A stretch of DNA of 64,000 nucleotides from JBAXEO01 sp963789515 (GCA_963789515.1 CAWBKW010000004.1:516031-580030), one strand, 5' to 3'; shown: positions 1-10,889, counted from the first letter of the stretch. Notes: a model not told the origin generated them from the sequence alone. Translations and numbers: made by a program.

Positions 1-370
1 GAGACATGCTCATTGCCACTCGGCAAAGAGCACCCCGCCCGGCAATCGCCGATGCAACAACAACATCTACCCTCATGCTGGCGCCATACATTCGAGGTCT
101 CTATAACACAGATTCATGAAACTGCAACCTGACCGGGTTGAGCGCGCTCCCTTCCCTCTCGCTCCGCTCCGGCCCAGGCAGACGCCGGCACCTATCGCGC
201 GGCGGCCTGGCGATGTTGCCATCCTCCGTCAAGGCTCCGTAAAGAACCGGTCAAAGCCTCGGCCTTCCAACGGATGCGGCACCCGTAATGGCTGTGCTCC
301 GATCCATGCGTTCTAGGTTGACTTTGGGAGCAGTTTCCTGTATTCCTTGGGCAGTTTCAGAAGCGCATTG
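1..370. other. Left-edge region without a supported gene
   Basis: I see no gene here. Short open frames exist but have no recognisable domain, no plausible ribosome binding site and the arginine/proline-rich composition typical of random GC-rich frames. The next supported gene starts at 371. Confidence 0.5.
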
Positions 371-1532
371 ATGATGATGTTTGCAGGTCGCGTAGTGGAG
401 GGTATCTCGGCAGTCCGTTGTTTATGGCTTTTGGCCCTTTCGCCGCTGTTGATCCCCTGCGCGCGGGCCCAGGGGGAACGCCTGTTCCGCATCGTCAGCC
501 CGGCCGCCAGCGTCATCACTTCGGTGTCCCCGGACGGCACGATCCGGTGGACCAGTGCGGCGACCGGCGATCACCTGCACCATCCAGACGACGACAAACT
601 CCGTGAAGGGTGGGTGGGTGGACTACGTGCGGGTGCCGATCAGCAACACGGTTACGACGCTCCGGGTGTTCGATCCCGGCCCCGCCCAGCGGCATGGTGC
701 TCATCCCCGCCGGCAGCTTCACCATGGGCGATGCGTTTCGGCGAGGGCTATGACGACGAACTGCCTGCGCACACCGTTTATGTAAGCGGCTTTTACATGG
801 ACAAGTACGAGGTCACCAAGGCGCTGTGGGACAAGGTCAAGGCCTGGAGCATGACCAATGGCTACAGCTTCGCGGGCTCTGGCAACGCGACCAACCACCC
901 GGTCCAGGGAGTGAGCTGGTATAACGCGGTGACGTGGTGCAATGCGCGGTCACAGAAGGAGGGGCTGACGCCGTGCTACTACACCGACGCGGGGCTGACG
1001 ACGGTCTATAAGATCGGGCCAGGTGAACCCTTACGTGAAGTGGAACGCCAACGGGTATCGGCTGCCGACCGAGGCGGAGTGGGAAAAAGCGGCGCGGGGC
1101 GGGGCCAGCGGGCGGCGCTTTCCGTGGCGGGACACGGACAACATCAGTCACAGCCGCGCGAACTACAATGCGGGGAACTACCAAGCTTACGACCTGAGCT
1201 ACCCAGCGGGCTATCATCCGACGTTCGTCACCGGCAGCTTTCCTTACACCAGCTCCGGTCGGGTCTTTGCCGCCCAATGGCTACGGCCTCTACGACATGG
1301 CGGGCAATGTGTGGGAGTGGTGCTGGGATTGGTACCAGAGCGATTGGTATAGCCAGGCGGGCGCGAAGCAGAATGATCCGCGCGGGCCGGCCGGACCTTT
1401 GAACTTCCGTGTGGAGCGCGGCGGCGGTTGGGGCGACTACGCCTTCTTCTGTCGCACCTGCCTACCGCAACGACTGTTACGCCGACCTTCGGCGACGGCG
1501 ACGACGGCTTCCGCTGTGTGCGGGGCCTTTGA
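371..1532 (+). CDS. Secreted SUMF1 (formylglycine-generating-enzyme-like) domain protein, frameshifted
   Basis: The start codon is one of three consecutive ATGs at 371-379, followed by a signal peptide (WLLALSPLLIPCARAQG). A SUMF1 domain follows: GMVLIPAGSFTMG, then YVSGFYMDKYEVTKALW, HPVQGVSWYNAVTWCNA, NGYRLPTEAEWEKAARGG, GLYDMAGNVWEWCWDWY and a terminal GFRCVRGL before TGA at 1530-1532. The protein jumps frame about five times (near 600, 695, 1020, 1265 and 1450). At about 1453, removing one C restores CRTAYRNDCYADL, so these look like sequence errors rather than decay. True formylglycine-generating enzymes have a close catalytic cysteine pair in the C-terminal region. Here the cysteines around FFCRTAYRNDC do not match that spacing and no sulfatase is nearby, so I infer a non-catalytic secreted or regulatory SUMF1 protein. 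It converges with cusA. Confidence 0.8.
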
Positions 1533-1600
1533 GGTAGCCGCCGCCAGAGCCCTGATAGGGAGGCTTCCTGTCTGCATCACGGTGAGCATCTGCGGCTGAG

Positions 1601-4600
1601 CTAAATCGTGCACTCACTGGCGAGAGCTCCGCCGTTGCCGGTGCGAGCGGTTTGCTGGCCCCGCTTCATCTCAAAATGCCATTTCCAGATCTGGTAAATG
1701 CCCGGATAGACCAGCAACTCCAGCAGGAACGAGGTGAAGATGCCGCCGATCATGGGCGCGGCGATGCGTTTCATGACATCGGCCCCGGTGCCCATCGACC
1801 ACATGATCGGCACCAGGCCCAGGAACGTGGTGGCCACGGTCATGAACTTGGGCCGCAGCCGCTGGACCGCGCCGTAGCGGATGGCGGCCTGCAGGTCGGC
1901 CAGGCTGCGCAGGCGGCCTTCCTTCTTCGCCTGCTCGTAGGCCAGGTCCAGGTAGATGAGCATGAACACGCCCGTCTCGGCATCCACCCCGAGCAGGCGA
2001 TCAGGCCCACCCAGACGCCGATGCTCATGTTGTAGCCCAGCAGGTAGAGGAACCAGATGGCGCCCACGGCCGAGAACGGCACCGCCAGCAGCACGATCGT
2101 CGTTTTGGCCAGCGAGCGCGTGTTGAGGTAGATCAGGAACACGATCAGGAACAGCGTCAGCGGCACGATGACCAGCAGCCGCTGCTTCACCCGCTGCATC
2201 GCCTCGATATTGCCCGCTCCAGAGCAGGGCGTAGCCGGCCGGAAGCTGGACTTGCTCGCGCAGCACGCTGGTCGGCCTGGTCGATGTAGCCCTGCAGGTC
2301 GCTGCCCGGCCACATCCACATACACGTAGCCGGTCAGCAGGCCGTCCTCATTGCGGATCATGGCCGGGCCGTTGGTGGCCGTGACCCGGGCCAGTTGGCC
2401 CAGCGGGATCTGGGTTTGCCGCCGTCCGGCGTCGAGACCAGCACGCGCTCGATGCGCTGAGGTCGGAGCGGAAATCGCGCAGGTAGCGGACGTTGACGGG
2501 ATAGCGCTCCTGGCCCTGGATGACGGTGGTGACGTTCTCGCCGCCGATGGCGTTTTCGACCGCGGCCTGGGCTTCCTCGACGCTCAGGCCGTAGCGGGCC
2601 AGCGCCTCGCGGTCCCATTCGATGTCGAGGAAGAAGCCGCTGCCGGTGCGTTCGGCAAAGACACTGCGCGTGCCCGGCACCTTCTTCAGCACGGTCTCGA
2701 CCTGCGCGCCGATTTCCTCGATCACCTTCAGGTCCGACGCCGGAGATCTTGAGCCCGAGCGGCGTGCGGATGCCGGTGCTGAGCATCTCGATGCGGCCCT
2801 TGATCGGCATGGTCCAGCCGTTGGCCAGGCCGGGGATCTGCAGGGCGGCGTTCATCTGGTTGATGAGTTCCTCCTGCGAGATGCGGTCCGGCGTGACGTG
2901 GCGCAGCACCGCCGTCAGCCAGCCCGGCGCCCAGCCCGAATACCAGGTGTCCACGTGCCGCCACTGCGACTTGGGTTTGAGGATGATCACCGTCTCCAGC
3001 ATCGAGAGCGGCGCCGGGTCGGTGGCGGTTTCGGCGCGGCCGGCCTTGCCCAGCACGCGGTCCACTTCGGGGAACTGCCGGAGGATGCGGTCGGTGACCT
3101 GCAGCAGCTTCTGCGCTTCGCGCGATGGAAATGCCCGGCATGGTCGAAGGCATGTAGAGGATCGAGCCTTCCTCCAGCGGCGGCATGAACTCGGAGCCCA
3201 GCTTGAAGAACACCGGCACGGTCGTGAGCACCAGCGCCAGCGCGCCGCGCCAAGCACCAGCCACTTGCGCCGCAGCGCCCACGTCAGCACCGGATCGTAA
3301 AGCCGGATCAGGATCCGGCTGATCGGGATGCTCGGCTTCGGAGCGAATGCGGCCCGCGGAACAGGTCGTTGGCCAGGCGGCACAGCCATGCGGGCCGGAA
3401 CCGGAACTGTCCTGACATGGGTGAGGGTCACGCGCAACGCCGGATCGAGCGTGATGGCCAGCAACGCGGCCACCACCATCGAGAGGGTCTTGGTGTAGGC
3501 CAGCGGCTTGAACAGCCGCCCTTCCTGCGCTTCGAGCGTCAGCACCGGCAGGAACGACACCGCGATGACCAGCAGCGCGAAGAAGCTCGGCCCGGCCACC
3601 TGCTTGATCGCGCGCACCACCACCTCCTGGTAGTCCCCGCGGCGGCCGTCACGTTCCCATTGTTCCAGGCCCTTGTGCACCTGCTCGACCACCACAATGG
3701 CCGCATCCACCAGCGCGCCGACGGCGATGGCGATGCCCGCCCAGCGACATGATGTTGGCCGTGACCCCCATCATCCGGAACGGGATGAAGGCGACCAGCA
3801 CCGCGATGGGGATGGTGATGGCCGGGATGATCGCGCTGGGCGGATGCCACAGGAAGATGAACACGACGATCACCACCGTGAGGATCACCTCGATGAGCGT
3901 GGACTTGAGGTTGTCGATGGCGCGGTGGATCAGGTCGGAGCGGTCATAGACCGGCACGATCTTCACGCCCGTGCGGCAGGCCCGGCTCGATCTCGCGGAT
4001 CCTGGCCTTGACCCGCTCGATCACCTCCAGCGCGTTCTGGCCATGGCGCATGATGACGATGCCGGAAACCACTTCGCCCGTGCCGTCCAGGTCGGCACAC
4101 GCCCCGCCGCAGGTCGGGGCCGAGCGCCACCTCGCCGACGTCGCGGATGCGGATGGGCGTGCCGTTGCGGCTGTCGAGCACGAGGTCTCTCGATGTCCTG
4201 CAGCGACCGGATATAGCCGCGGCCGCGCACCATGTATTCGGTGCCGCCGAACTCGAGCAGCCGCCCGCCGGACTCGACGTTGCCGCTGCGCACCGCCTCG
4301 ACCACCCGGCGGATCGGAATGCCGTAGGCCTGCAGCCGGTTCGGGTCGAGGTTGACCTGGAACTGCTTGCCGAACCCGCCGACCGGCGCCACCTCCGCCA
4401 CGCCCGGCACGGACTTCAGGTGGTAGCGCAGATACCAATCCTGGCAGGTGCGCAGATCCGCCAGGCTGTTGCGTGCCGGACTCATCCACCAGCGCGTATT
4501 GGAAAACCCAGCCCAGCGCGGTGGCGTCCGGCCCCATCATCGGTGCGTCACGCCCTGCGGCAGGCGCGGCAGCACCGCCGCCAGGTATTCCTGCGTGCGC

Positions 4601-4972
4601 GACCGCGCCCAGTACATGTCCGTGCCCTCCTCGAAGATGACATAGACGTAGGAATAGCCGAAGTCGGAGAAGCCGCGCACGGCCTTGACGCCCGGCGCGC
4701 CGAGCATGGCGGTGATGATCGGGATAGGTCACCTGCGCCTCGACCAGGTCCGGGCTGCGGTCCCAGCGCGAGTAGATGATGACCTGCGTGTCGCTCAGGT
4801 CGGGGATGGCGTCCAGCGGCACGTGCCGCATGGACCACCACCCCGCCACGCACAGCGCCGCCACCAGGCAGAACACCACCACCCGGTTGCGGACCGAGAA
4901 GTCGATGATGCGGTTAATCACGCTTGGAGTGCGCCAGTGCTCTGGCGCGTTGGATTCGGCTGGCACGGTCAT
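1601..4972 (-). CDS. cusA: CusA-type heavy-metal RND efflux pump (Cu(I)/Ag(I)), frameshifted
   Basis: Inner-membrane proton-driven RND transporter exporting monovalent copper or silver through a tripartite complex. The frame starts at the ATG complementary to 4970-4972 with the first transmembrane segment (VVVFCLVAALCVAGWW) and the periplasmic HVPLDAIPDLSDTQVII. Later come the TM4 motif DAAIVVVEQ, the stretch LTLEAQEGRLFKPLAYTKT, and the C-terminal RPKFMTVATTFLGLVPIMW and MKRIAAPMIGGIFTSFLLE. The three methionines that bind metal in E. coli CusA appear conserved: LYMPSTMPGIS, LSMLETVIILKP and IEMLSTGIRTPLG. This supports Cu/Ag over Zn/Co/Cd. Expected length is ~1,120 residues, right for the family, but the frame is broken at least six times (for example near 2000, 2270, 2740, 3130, 3740 and 4190). 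The cusB gene lies upstream on the same strand; no cusC/tolC gene is in the window. Confidence 0.9.
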
Positions 4973-5340
4973 GCAGCCGCCAGGGGGCCTCTGCACCTTA
5001 CGCGGCTCAATCGGGCAGCCGGTCAAGCCCGTTAGGACGCCTCATGTGAGTAGTAGCGGCATTCCCGGACGCCAGGACCGCAAGCTCCTGCAAGGTGCGG
5101 CATGGATTCGCACGCTCGCCGCTGCCTGAAGTCTGACTGAGCGCAGGAACGTCCATCAGTGCTTGCTCCTGCGGAGCCTGAGAGCTGCAGCACATCGCAG
5201 ACCAATGACTATAACCAGGCGCTCCTAACGGAGCTTGCCGCCATCGCGCCACCACTGACGCTCGAGTCCGTGTGGATGTTGGCTGTCGAGCGCATGAGCG
5301 CGACTGGCGCACTCCAAAAGCTGGCGGCATTTCGGACGGT
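4973..5340. other. Intergenic region cusB-cusA with a repeat copy
   Basis: I see no gene in these ~370 bases. Positions 5220-5238 are the exact reverse complement of 19594-19612 and contain the palindromic core CTCCTAACGGAG, so this is a copy of a dispersed intergenic repeat. Other short GC-rich inverted repeats (around 5085-5110 and 5160-5185) may be degenerate copies. Confidence 0.5.
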
Positions 5341-6996
5341 TCATGACCTACTTCGGCCTGGCCGCTGCAGGTATTTCGCCGGCTCGGCATCGAACTCCTG
5401 CTTGCAGCTGTCGTTGCAGAAGAAATAGGTCTTGCCCTGATATTCGCTGAAGCGCTTGGCCGCGCGCGCCTTGGCCTCGGTCACCTTCATCCCGCACACC
5501 GGGTCCTTGGCGCGCGCCGGCTGCGCTTCCGGTGCGCCGCGGCCGGCTTGGCTTTCGCCCCGCCGAGGTACTTCCCGGGGTCGGCATCGAACTGCTTCTT
5601 GCAGCCGTCGCTGCAGAAGCAGTAGGTCTTCCCCTGGTGCTCGGCTTAGGCGGCTTGGCCGCTTTGGCTTTGCCTTCGTCCACGGTCATGCCGCAGACCG
5701 GGTCGGTCGGCGGAAGCCCCGTGCACGCCCGCGGCGGCCAGTTTCATCCGGCTCTCGGAATCGAGCAGGAAATTGCCCGAGATCACGATCCGCTCGCCGG
5801 GCATCAACCCCTGCGCCACCTGCACCTGGTCGCCGACCCGCGAGCCGAGGTGGACACTGCGCGGCTCGAAATAGCCGTTGCCCCGATCCACGAACACCGT
5901 CTGGCGCAGCCCCGCATCCAGCACCGCCTCCGCCGGCACCACCACCGCCTCCGCCAGGCTCAGCGGCAGCTCCACATCCACGAACATGTCCGGCTTGAGC
6001 GCGAACTCGGGGTTGTCGGCCTCCAGCCGCAGCTTGAGCGTGCGGGTGATGTTGTCGAACTGCGGCAGCGTCTTGCTGACCGTCGCGGTGAACGTCTTGC
6101 CCTGGGTGGGCAGCTCGACTTTGACGGGTTGATCGGCGTGGACCAGGCTCGCGTCCCGCTCGAACACATCCACCAGAATCCACACCCGGCTCAGGTCCGC
6201 GATGCGGAACAGCTCGGTGCCCTTGCTCGAACCGCTGGCCGTCGGAGACATTCCGCTGGAGGATGAACCCGTCGGCCGGCGAGGTGATGTCAACGTTCTC
6301 CATGTATTTCCGCGTCTTGATCATCTCCTGGATTTGGAGTTCGCCCATGCCCAGGTTCCTCAGCGCGTCGCCATACTGCTTGAGGTTGATCTCGAACTGG
6401 GCAAGCTGGCTTTGCTGGCCCGGGTTCTCCTGACCGGTCTTCTGTATCCGGTCCTTGGAACTCAGCGCGAAGAGCAGGGCTTGGCCGGCGGAGAGAAACT
6501 CGGGGCTGTAGAATCCGGCCAGCGTCTCGTTCTTCCTGACCAGGCTCCCGGCCGAAACCGGCATGGTCTTGGTGATCCAGCCGTCCACGGTCGCGTTAAT
6601 CCGGTAAATGCGGGTTTCGTCCGTCGCCACCTTCCCCAGCAGGCGAAGGGTGTGGACCAAGCCTTTCTTCTCCGCCGTCGCCACCCGGACACCGATGAGC
6701 TGCTGCTTCTCCGGCGACACTTTGATGGTTCCCGCCGGCAGCGAGGCCAACTCGGAACCCGAGGCCGTTCCCAGCGTGGCGTCGGCATACACCGGCTCCA
6801 TGTCCATCCCGCAGGGCGCCTTGCCGGGCTTGTCCGACGTGTGCGCCGGGTTCATCGGGTCCACGTAGTAAAGGACTCTTGCGCGTGTCTCGCTGACTGG
6901 GTGGGCGGCGGCGTTCTGCTGGCCGCGGCGGGAGCCGGCCCAATAAGCCCCGGCCACCAGAGCCAGAACGACGGCGAGGTAAAGCAATCGTTTCAT
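5341..6996 (-). CDS. cusB: CusB-type RND efflux periplasmic adaptor with two C-terminal YHS domains, frameshifted
   Basis: Membrane-fusion protein linking CusA to an outer-membrane channel and passing on Cu/Ag. The start is ATG at 6996. An N-terminal anchor (LLYLAVVLALVAGAYWAG) is followed by a heavy-metal-binding domain (YYVDPMNPAHTSDK, then APCGMDMEPVY). Next come the barrel/lipoyl/hairpin regions (VDGWITKTMPVSAGSLV, ADGFILQRNVSDGQRFEQG, LFRIADLSRVWILVDVFE). After the usual adaptor end there are two YHS metal-binding domains in tandem: DPVCGMTVDEGKAKAAK with TYCFCSDGCKKQFDADPGK, and DPVCGMKVTEAKARAAK with TYFFCNDSCKQEFDAEP. The stop is TGA at 5341-5343. Breaks near 6255, 5705, 5645 and 5520 look like single-base errors. 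The tandem YHS tail is not part of E. coli CusB and suggests extra copper capture on the adaptor. Confidence 0.88.
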
Positions 6997-7095
6997 TGGG
7001 AGGATAGTCTAGTTGGAAGATGGCTCAGGTTGTCAAGGAATTGCTGGAGTTACTGCAATTGCCGGCGCGTTTGCGTCCTTGGGTGCGAGGCGTTT

Positions 7096-7356
7096 CAACC
7101 CGAAGGGTTGGCAGATGGTAGCCGGTGGTCCTTCGGGGCAGAGGGGGAAGGACCACCGGAAAGTGTGTCCCGAGAGTTGGTGCACCCCGGCAGGGGTGCC
7201 AGAACGATGCGCGTTCGGAGCAGCCACCGGATAGTCCGTGTGCCGCAGTCTGGCACCCCTGCCGGGGTGCGGGACATCTTCTGGACGGTTGACCGGAGGT
7301 CGCCGCCCCCAAGCCCCCGGCGACCTCCGGCTACCCTCTGCCAACCCTTCGGGTTG
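7096..7356. repeat. Composite nested palindromic element
   Basis: Outer arms 7096-7128 and 7324-7356 are inverted copies matching at about 31 of 33 positions. An inner pair, 7182-7202 and 7250-7270, is an exact 21-base inverted repeat with core ACCCCGGCAGGGGT. A third hairpin, 7124-7134 with 7147-7157, has perfect 11-base arms. Each outer arm also contains its own small palindrome (AACCCGAAGGGTT). The element lies in the ~550-base gap between the divergent ends of cusB and the oxidase gene and contains no credible coding sequence. It resembles the REP/BIME-like intergenic repeats of Verrucomicrobiota. Confidence 0.8.
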
Positions 7357-7386
7357 CCGAGGCTACCAACCAACGGAAGGCTTGAA

Positions 7387-7456
7387 TCGTCCTCGTCCTC
7401 ATCCGCTTGTTCGATTGCACGCATTCTCCGATTGCGATTACGAGCGCGACGACGGA
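7387..7456. repeat. Triplet-rich inverted repeat (copy 1)
   Basis: A left arm rich in TCGTCCTCGTCCTC followed by TTCGATTGC faces a right arm GATTGCGATTACGAGCG then CGACGACGG. The arms are imperfect inverted copies. A second, cleaner copy with the same architecture is at 46243-46334, so this is a dispersed family rather than chance. Confidence 0.65.
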
Positions 7457-7492
7457 CAGGAAATGCGGACGGCTCATGTGGACTTGCTGATA

Positions 7493-7527
7493 AAACAAAC
7501 CCCGGCGCGGCGCGCCGGGGTTTGTTT
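7493..7527 (-). terminator. Intrinsic terminator of the multicopper oxidase gene
   Basis: A perfect 17-base stem (7493-7509 with 7511-7527) built of CCCCGGCGCG flanked by AAACAAA/TTTGTTT lies 17 bases past the oxidase stop codon. Reading on the minus strand, the stem ends in TTTGTTTTA, as expected of a rho-independent terminator. The symmetric A/T flanks could also let it work on the plus strand. Confidence 0.85.
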
Positions 7528-7543
7528 GTATGCTTCTAAGCTC

Positions 7544-9724
7544 TCAGCCTAGCAGGGCTTGCCGTTTTACGTTCACGACCAGCGGCCGCATCATGTCGTG
7601 CTCTTCGTGCTCGAGGATGTGGCAGTGCCAGACATACTCGTTGCCGCCGGTCCGCGGGCTGGGCGGCACCTCGAACGGCGTCGCCGGCAGGTCGAACTTC
7701 ATGATCACCGTGGTGACCTCGCCCGGATGCATCTGCACGGTTTCCTTCCAGCCGACTTCGTTGGTCTCGGGCCCGCGCGCCACACCGGTGGGCGTGAACG
7801 CGCCGTTGACCAGCTTGAACGGCTGCCGCGACAGGACCTGAACGTTGACCAGGTGGAAGTGGATCGGATGCGTGTCCGCCGTGAGGTTGAAGATTCTCCA
7901 GACTTCGGACTGACCCGGCCGCCGGCGTTTCCGTTGGCGGCGCCAGATAATCCCTGCCCGTAAGCCACCGCCCCCATGACCTTTCGCATTGGTGGCGACG
8001 AACGGTGTCGTGGTGCCGAGGAGTTGCGTGAGCCGCCCGTAGATGTCGAAGGCCTCGTTCAACGTCAGATCCTGACGGTCACCGGGTAGTTGCGCCGCCG
8101 ACCGTCACGTTGGCCGGAATGGCCATGGGCGGAATCGGCGCGACCGTGGTCGTGTAAGGAACCAGCGGCGCCGGATCCAGCAAGCATCGGATTGAGGATC
8201 GGGCCGGCCGGTTGCGGATCGGGTATGGCGCCGCCACGACCTTGATGCGGAGAATATTCCGCGTGTCGGGACCCGTGCCGGGCAGCTGGTTGCACCGGGT
8301 TCTCGGGATTGCCCAGGTAGTAATCGGTGGTCGGCTGGACCAGCCGGGAACGGTCCGGGCGCATCGTTGTACATCATGAACTCCTTGCCGGCCTTGCCGG
8401 TGAAGTCAATGATGATGTCGGCACGCTCGGCCGGCGCCAGCAGCAGGTTGCCGGTCAGCGTGGCCGGGTTGAACGGCAGGCCGTTCGGGAATGTGGTCTC
8501 ACTCACCAGGAACCCGGCTTCGTTGCCGATCTGGATGATCGGCGGGCCAAGCGGTGTGCCGGCAGCCGCAAACCCGGTCTTGGGATCGGTCGGCACTTCG
8601 CCGACCCCCGGCGCCACCTCCAGCAGGTTGATGTTCAGGAACCGCGCGTTGCACGCGTTGAGGACCAGGAAGCGATACCGCTTCGCCTCGACGGTCGCCA
8701 GCGGGTAAACCGTGCCGTTGGCCAGCATCGTATCCCCGAAGAACTCAGGGATGCACGAAGGATTCGGCGGCGTCAGGTTCTGCTTCGACTTCAGGAGCCG
8801 GAATTCCTTGGGATCATAGATGTGCTCATACCACAGGCTGCCGATGACTTGCACGTCCGGCCGGGCCACCGTCGCCCAGGTCGGATCGGTGACCGGTGTC
8901 GTGGCGCTGACGAAGACCTTGTCCTGGAACACCAGCGGGATCGTGCTCGGGACGTCCGGAATCTTGCCCGCCGCCGTATAGGCGGCGTTGATCGCGTCGA
9001 GCACCAGGTAACCGGTCGCCAAGCCGGCGTAGGCATTGAGCCGCGTGATGCCGTGGGCGTGGTCGTGATACCACATCAGCCGCATGCTCTGGTCGTTGGG
9101 ATAGAAGTAATCCGCCTGGCCGGGCTGCATCGGCATGCCCGCGATGTTGTCCAAGAGGCTGCCGGGGCCGTTGAGGAAGCTCAGGCCGCTGGCCCCAGTG
9201 GGCGTCCACCAGTCGAACGGGCCGCCGTCGCTGATCCAGGGAATGAAACCGCCGTGCAGGTGGACCGCGATGCGGTTCTGCGCCTGGTTCGCGCCGGGCA
9301 GCGTGGTGTCCACCGGAATGATGTGCTGCGCCGGCAGGGTGTTGGTGAAGCGCATTCGGGCCGCCTGATTCCTTGGCGTGATAATGACGCCACCCAGGTG
9401 CCGCTTGACCGGGTTGGTGGTGTCCCAGTAACCCCAAAGCCTGGTGGGGCCCAGCGCCGGATGAAGCTGATCGGTAAACTCCCCGGCGGTGACCTGGTAG
9501 AGAGTCGTGTTTGCGAATACCGGGTCCGGCACTCCGTTAAGCACGGGTATCCCGTTGGGATCACCCAGCGCCGTTAAACCGCGGAGCGCTTGGATCCATT
9601 TCGCGAGCTGGTCGCTGTTGTTGACCGCCTTGGCCGATGGCACGCCGAACTTGGAGAGCAGGGCGATGCCTGCGCCCGCGACGGCGGTGCGTTTGACGAA
9701 TTCTCTGCGTGTGAATTTACTCAT
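7544..9724 (-). CDS. Tat-exported multicopper oxidase, frameshifted
   Basis: Periplasmic copper enzyme that couples oxidation of a substrate (possibly Cu(I) or phenolics) to oxygen reduction. The start is ATG at 9724, with a twin-arginine signal (SKFTRREFVKRTAVAGAG). All four copper-ligand motifs are visible: VHLHGG, WYHDHAHGITR, THPIHFHLVNV and YVWHCHILEHEEHDMM, giving the type 1, 2 and 3 centres and a methionine axial ligand. The length of ~725 residues resembles CotA/bilirubin-oxidase-like spore-coat-type oxidases. The frame breaks near 8350, 8100 and 7930. Together with cusAB it suggests a copper-detoxification block; a role in Cu(I) oxidation is inference from context. Confidence 0.88.
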
Positions 9725-10242
9725 ACTATATTTCGGTTTGTTGTGGCTACTACTTTGCTCGGCATATACTGCATGCTTTATGGCGCACAGATTACCTGGA
9801 GATTGGCCTGTTCCGCAATCGGGGTTGCCCCGAAAAAGGCGTAGGGGAAACCCTTAAAGCCGGGGTCCGTACCGGACCCGACAACCCACCCCGCCCAATC
9901 ACGTGGGTTCTCGCCCAGGCACCCACGGCGGCAAACCCTGAGCCGTAACGATGCAGTTGCGCGAGCGTATCAGCGCAGGTGGAGCGCGGCGTTTACGCCG
10001 CTTGAACACTCTCATTGCGGCAGGTGGCATCTCACTGGTTGGTGATCGCACGACGAAGCGGCATGAATGCCGCGCCCCGGCCCGTAGCATGGCTCGCAAC
10101 GCGCTTCAGTTAGTCCGCCAACTGCATAGTTACGGCTGAGGCCTTCACGCCCCGTGAATAGGAAATTCTCCTAAAAGTGTTCAGCCTTTCCCTGATTGCC
10201 CGCCGTCGGCCTTTAAGCTAGGCTCGACACTGATGCGGAGCC
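9725..10242. other. Intergenic region with two hairpin repeats
   Basis: No gene is supported. Two short perfect hairpins lie here: GCGGCGTTTACGCCGC at 9986-10001 and 10058-10073 with arms GCGGCAT/ATGCCGC. They sit ~57 bases apart in a conserved-looking context and are probably one REP-like unit. The region also holds the promoter of the divergent oxidase gene and of the gene at 10243, but I cannot define either promoter. Confidence 0.55.
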
Positions 10243-10800
10243 ATGATGAATAAAGCCCTCAAAATGGCGGGGTTCGCGGCGTGCCTCGTTGCCGTCCTGG
10301 CAATGTGTGGCGGGCATTGGCTCGCGCTGCAGTCCGTCGCCTGGGGGCGCATGATCGCAGACTTCTCGCAGCAGGATTCGATCGGCACGGCCATCGCCAA
10401 AACTTTCAGCGGCAAGCATCCCTGTTCCATGTGCCTCAAGATTCGCAAAGGCTGGCACGAGGAAAAGCAGCGCGAGGAAAAGCTGCCCTGGGTCAAGACC
10501 GAAAAAATGCCGGAGGTTCTCTGGGAACTGCGCTGCGTGACCGTTCCGGCGGCTCCAACCGTTGCCCTGCACGAGCAACCGTTCGTGCCCGGCCTGCATA
10601 CCGATTTCATCGACTCCCCGCCCAGCCCCCCGCCCCGCGCCCTGCTTCCGCGTGCTGTAGCTCGGGTGTCCGGCCTCGCCGAGACCACTGGAGCCTCTCG
10701 CACACGCTGGAGATTCTCCGGACGACATCCGTGGCAGCACCTCGCCCCGACGCGCCTTGCGGCGGCTCGTGTGAGTTGCCGCGCTAGTTCCCAATTTTAA
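10243..10800 (+). CDS. Small membrane-anchored protein with an HPCSMC motif
   Basis: I do not know a named family for this ~185-residue protein. It starts at ATG 10243 (a second ATG follows at 10246). An N-terminal hydrophobic segment (AGFAACLVAVLAMCGGHWLAL) could be a signal anchor. After it comes SIGTAIAKTFSGKHPCSMC, a cysteine motif (C-x-x-C) in a histidine context that could bind metal, then a highly charged lysine/glutamate stretch. The C-terminal ~60 residues are arginine- and proline-rich and may be misread because of a frameshift after about 10620. Its position directly beside the copper oxidase suggests a copper-related periplasmic role. This is inference. Confidence 0.6.
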   Translation: MMNKALKMAGFAACLVAVLAMCGGHWLALQSVAWGRMIADFSQQDSIGTAIAKTFSGKHPCSMCLKIRKGWHEEKQREEKLPWVKTEKMPEVLWELRCVTVPAAPTVALHEQPFVPGLHTDFIDSPPSPPPRALLPRAVARVSGLAETTGASRTRWRFSGRHPWQHLAPTRLAAARVSCRASSQF

Positions 10801-10889
10801 TCCAAAACCGGTTCGGACGCCTGATTCGGCATGGCCCTCTAAGGCACGGCCAAAATGCCCCGGCGGTCCGGCCAGGAAGAAAGTGAATT

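Noticed and set aside
116..316. Short plus-strand frame at the left edge
   Set aside because: Arginine/proline-rich, no ribosome binding site, no similarity to a known domain.
1601..4972. CusA as a true decayed pseudogene
   Set aside because: Despite several frame changes, transmembrane motifs, the DAAIVVVEQ segment and all three metal-binding methionines are preserved without internal loss, which fits sequence errors better.
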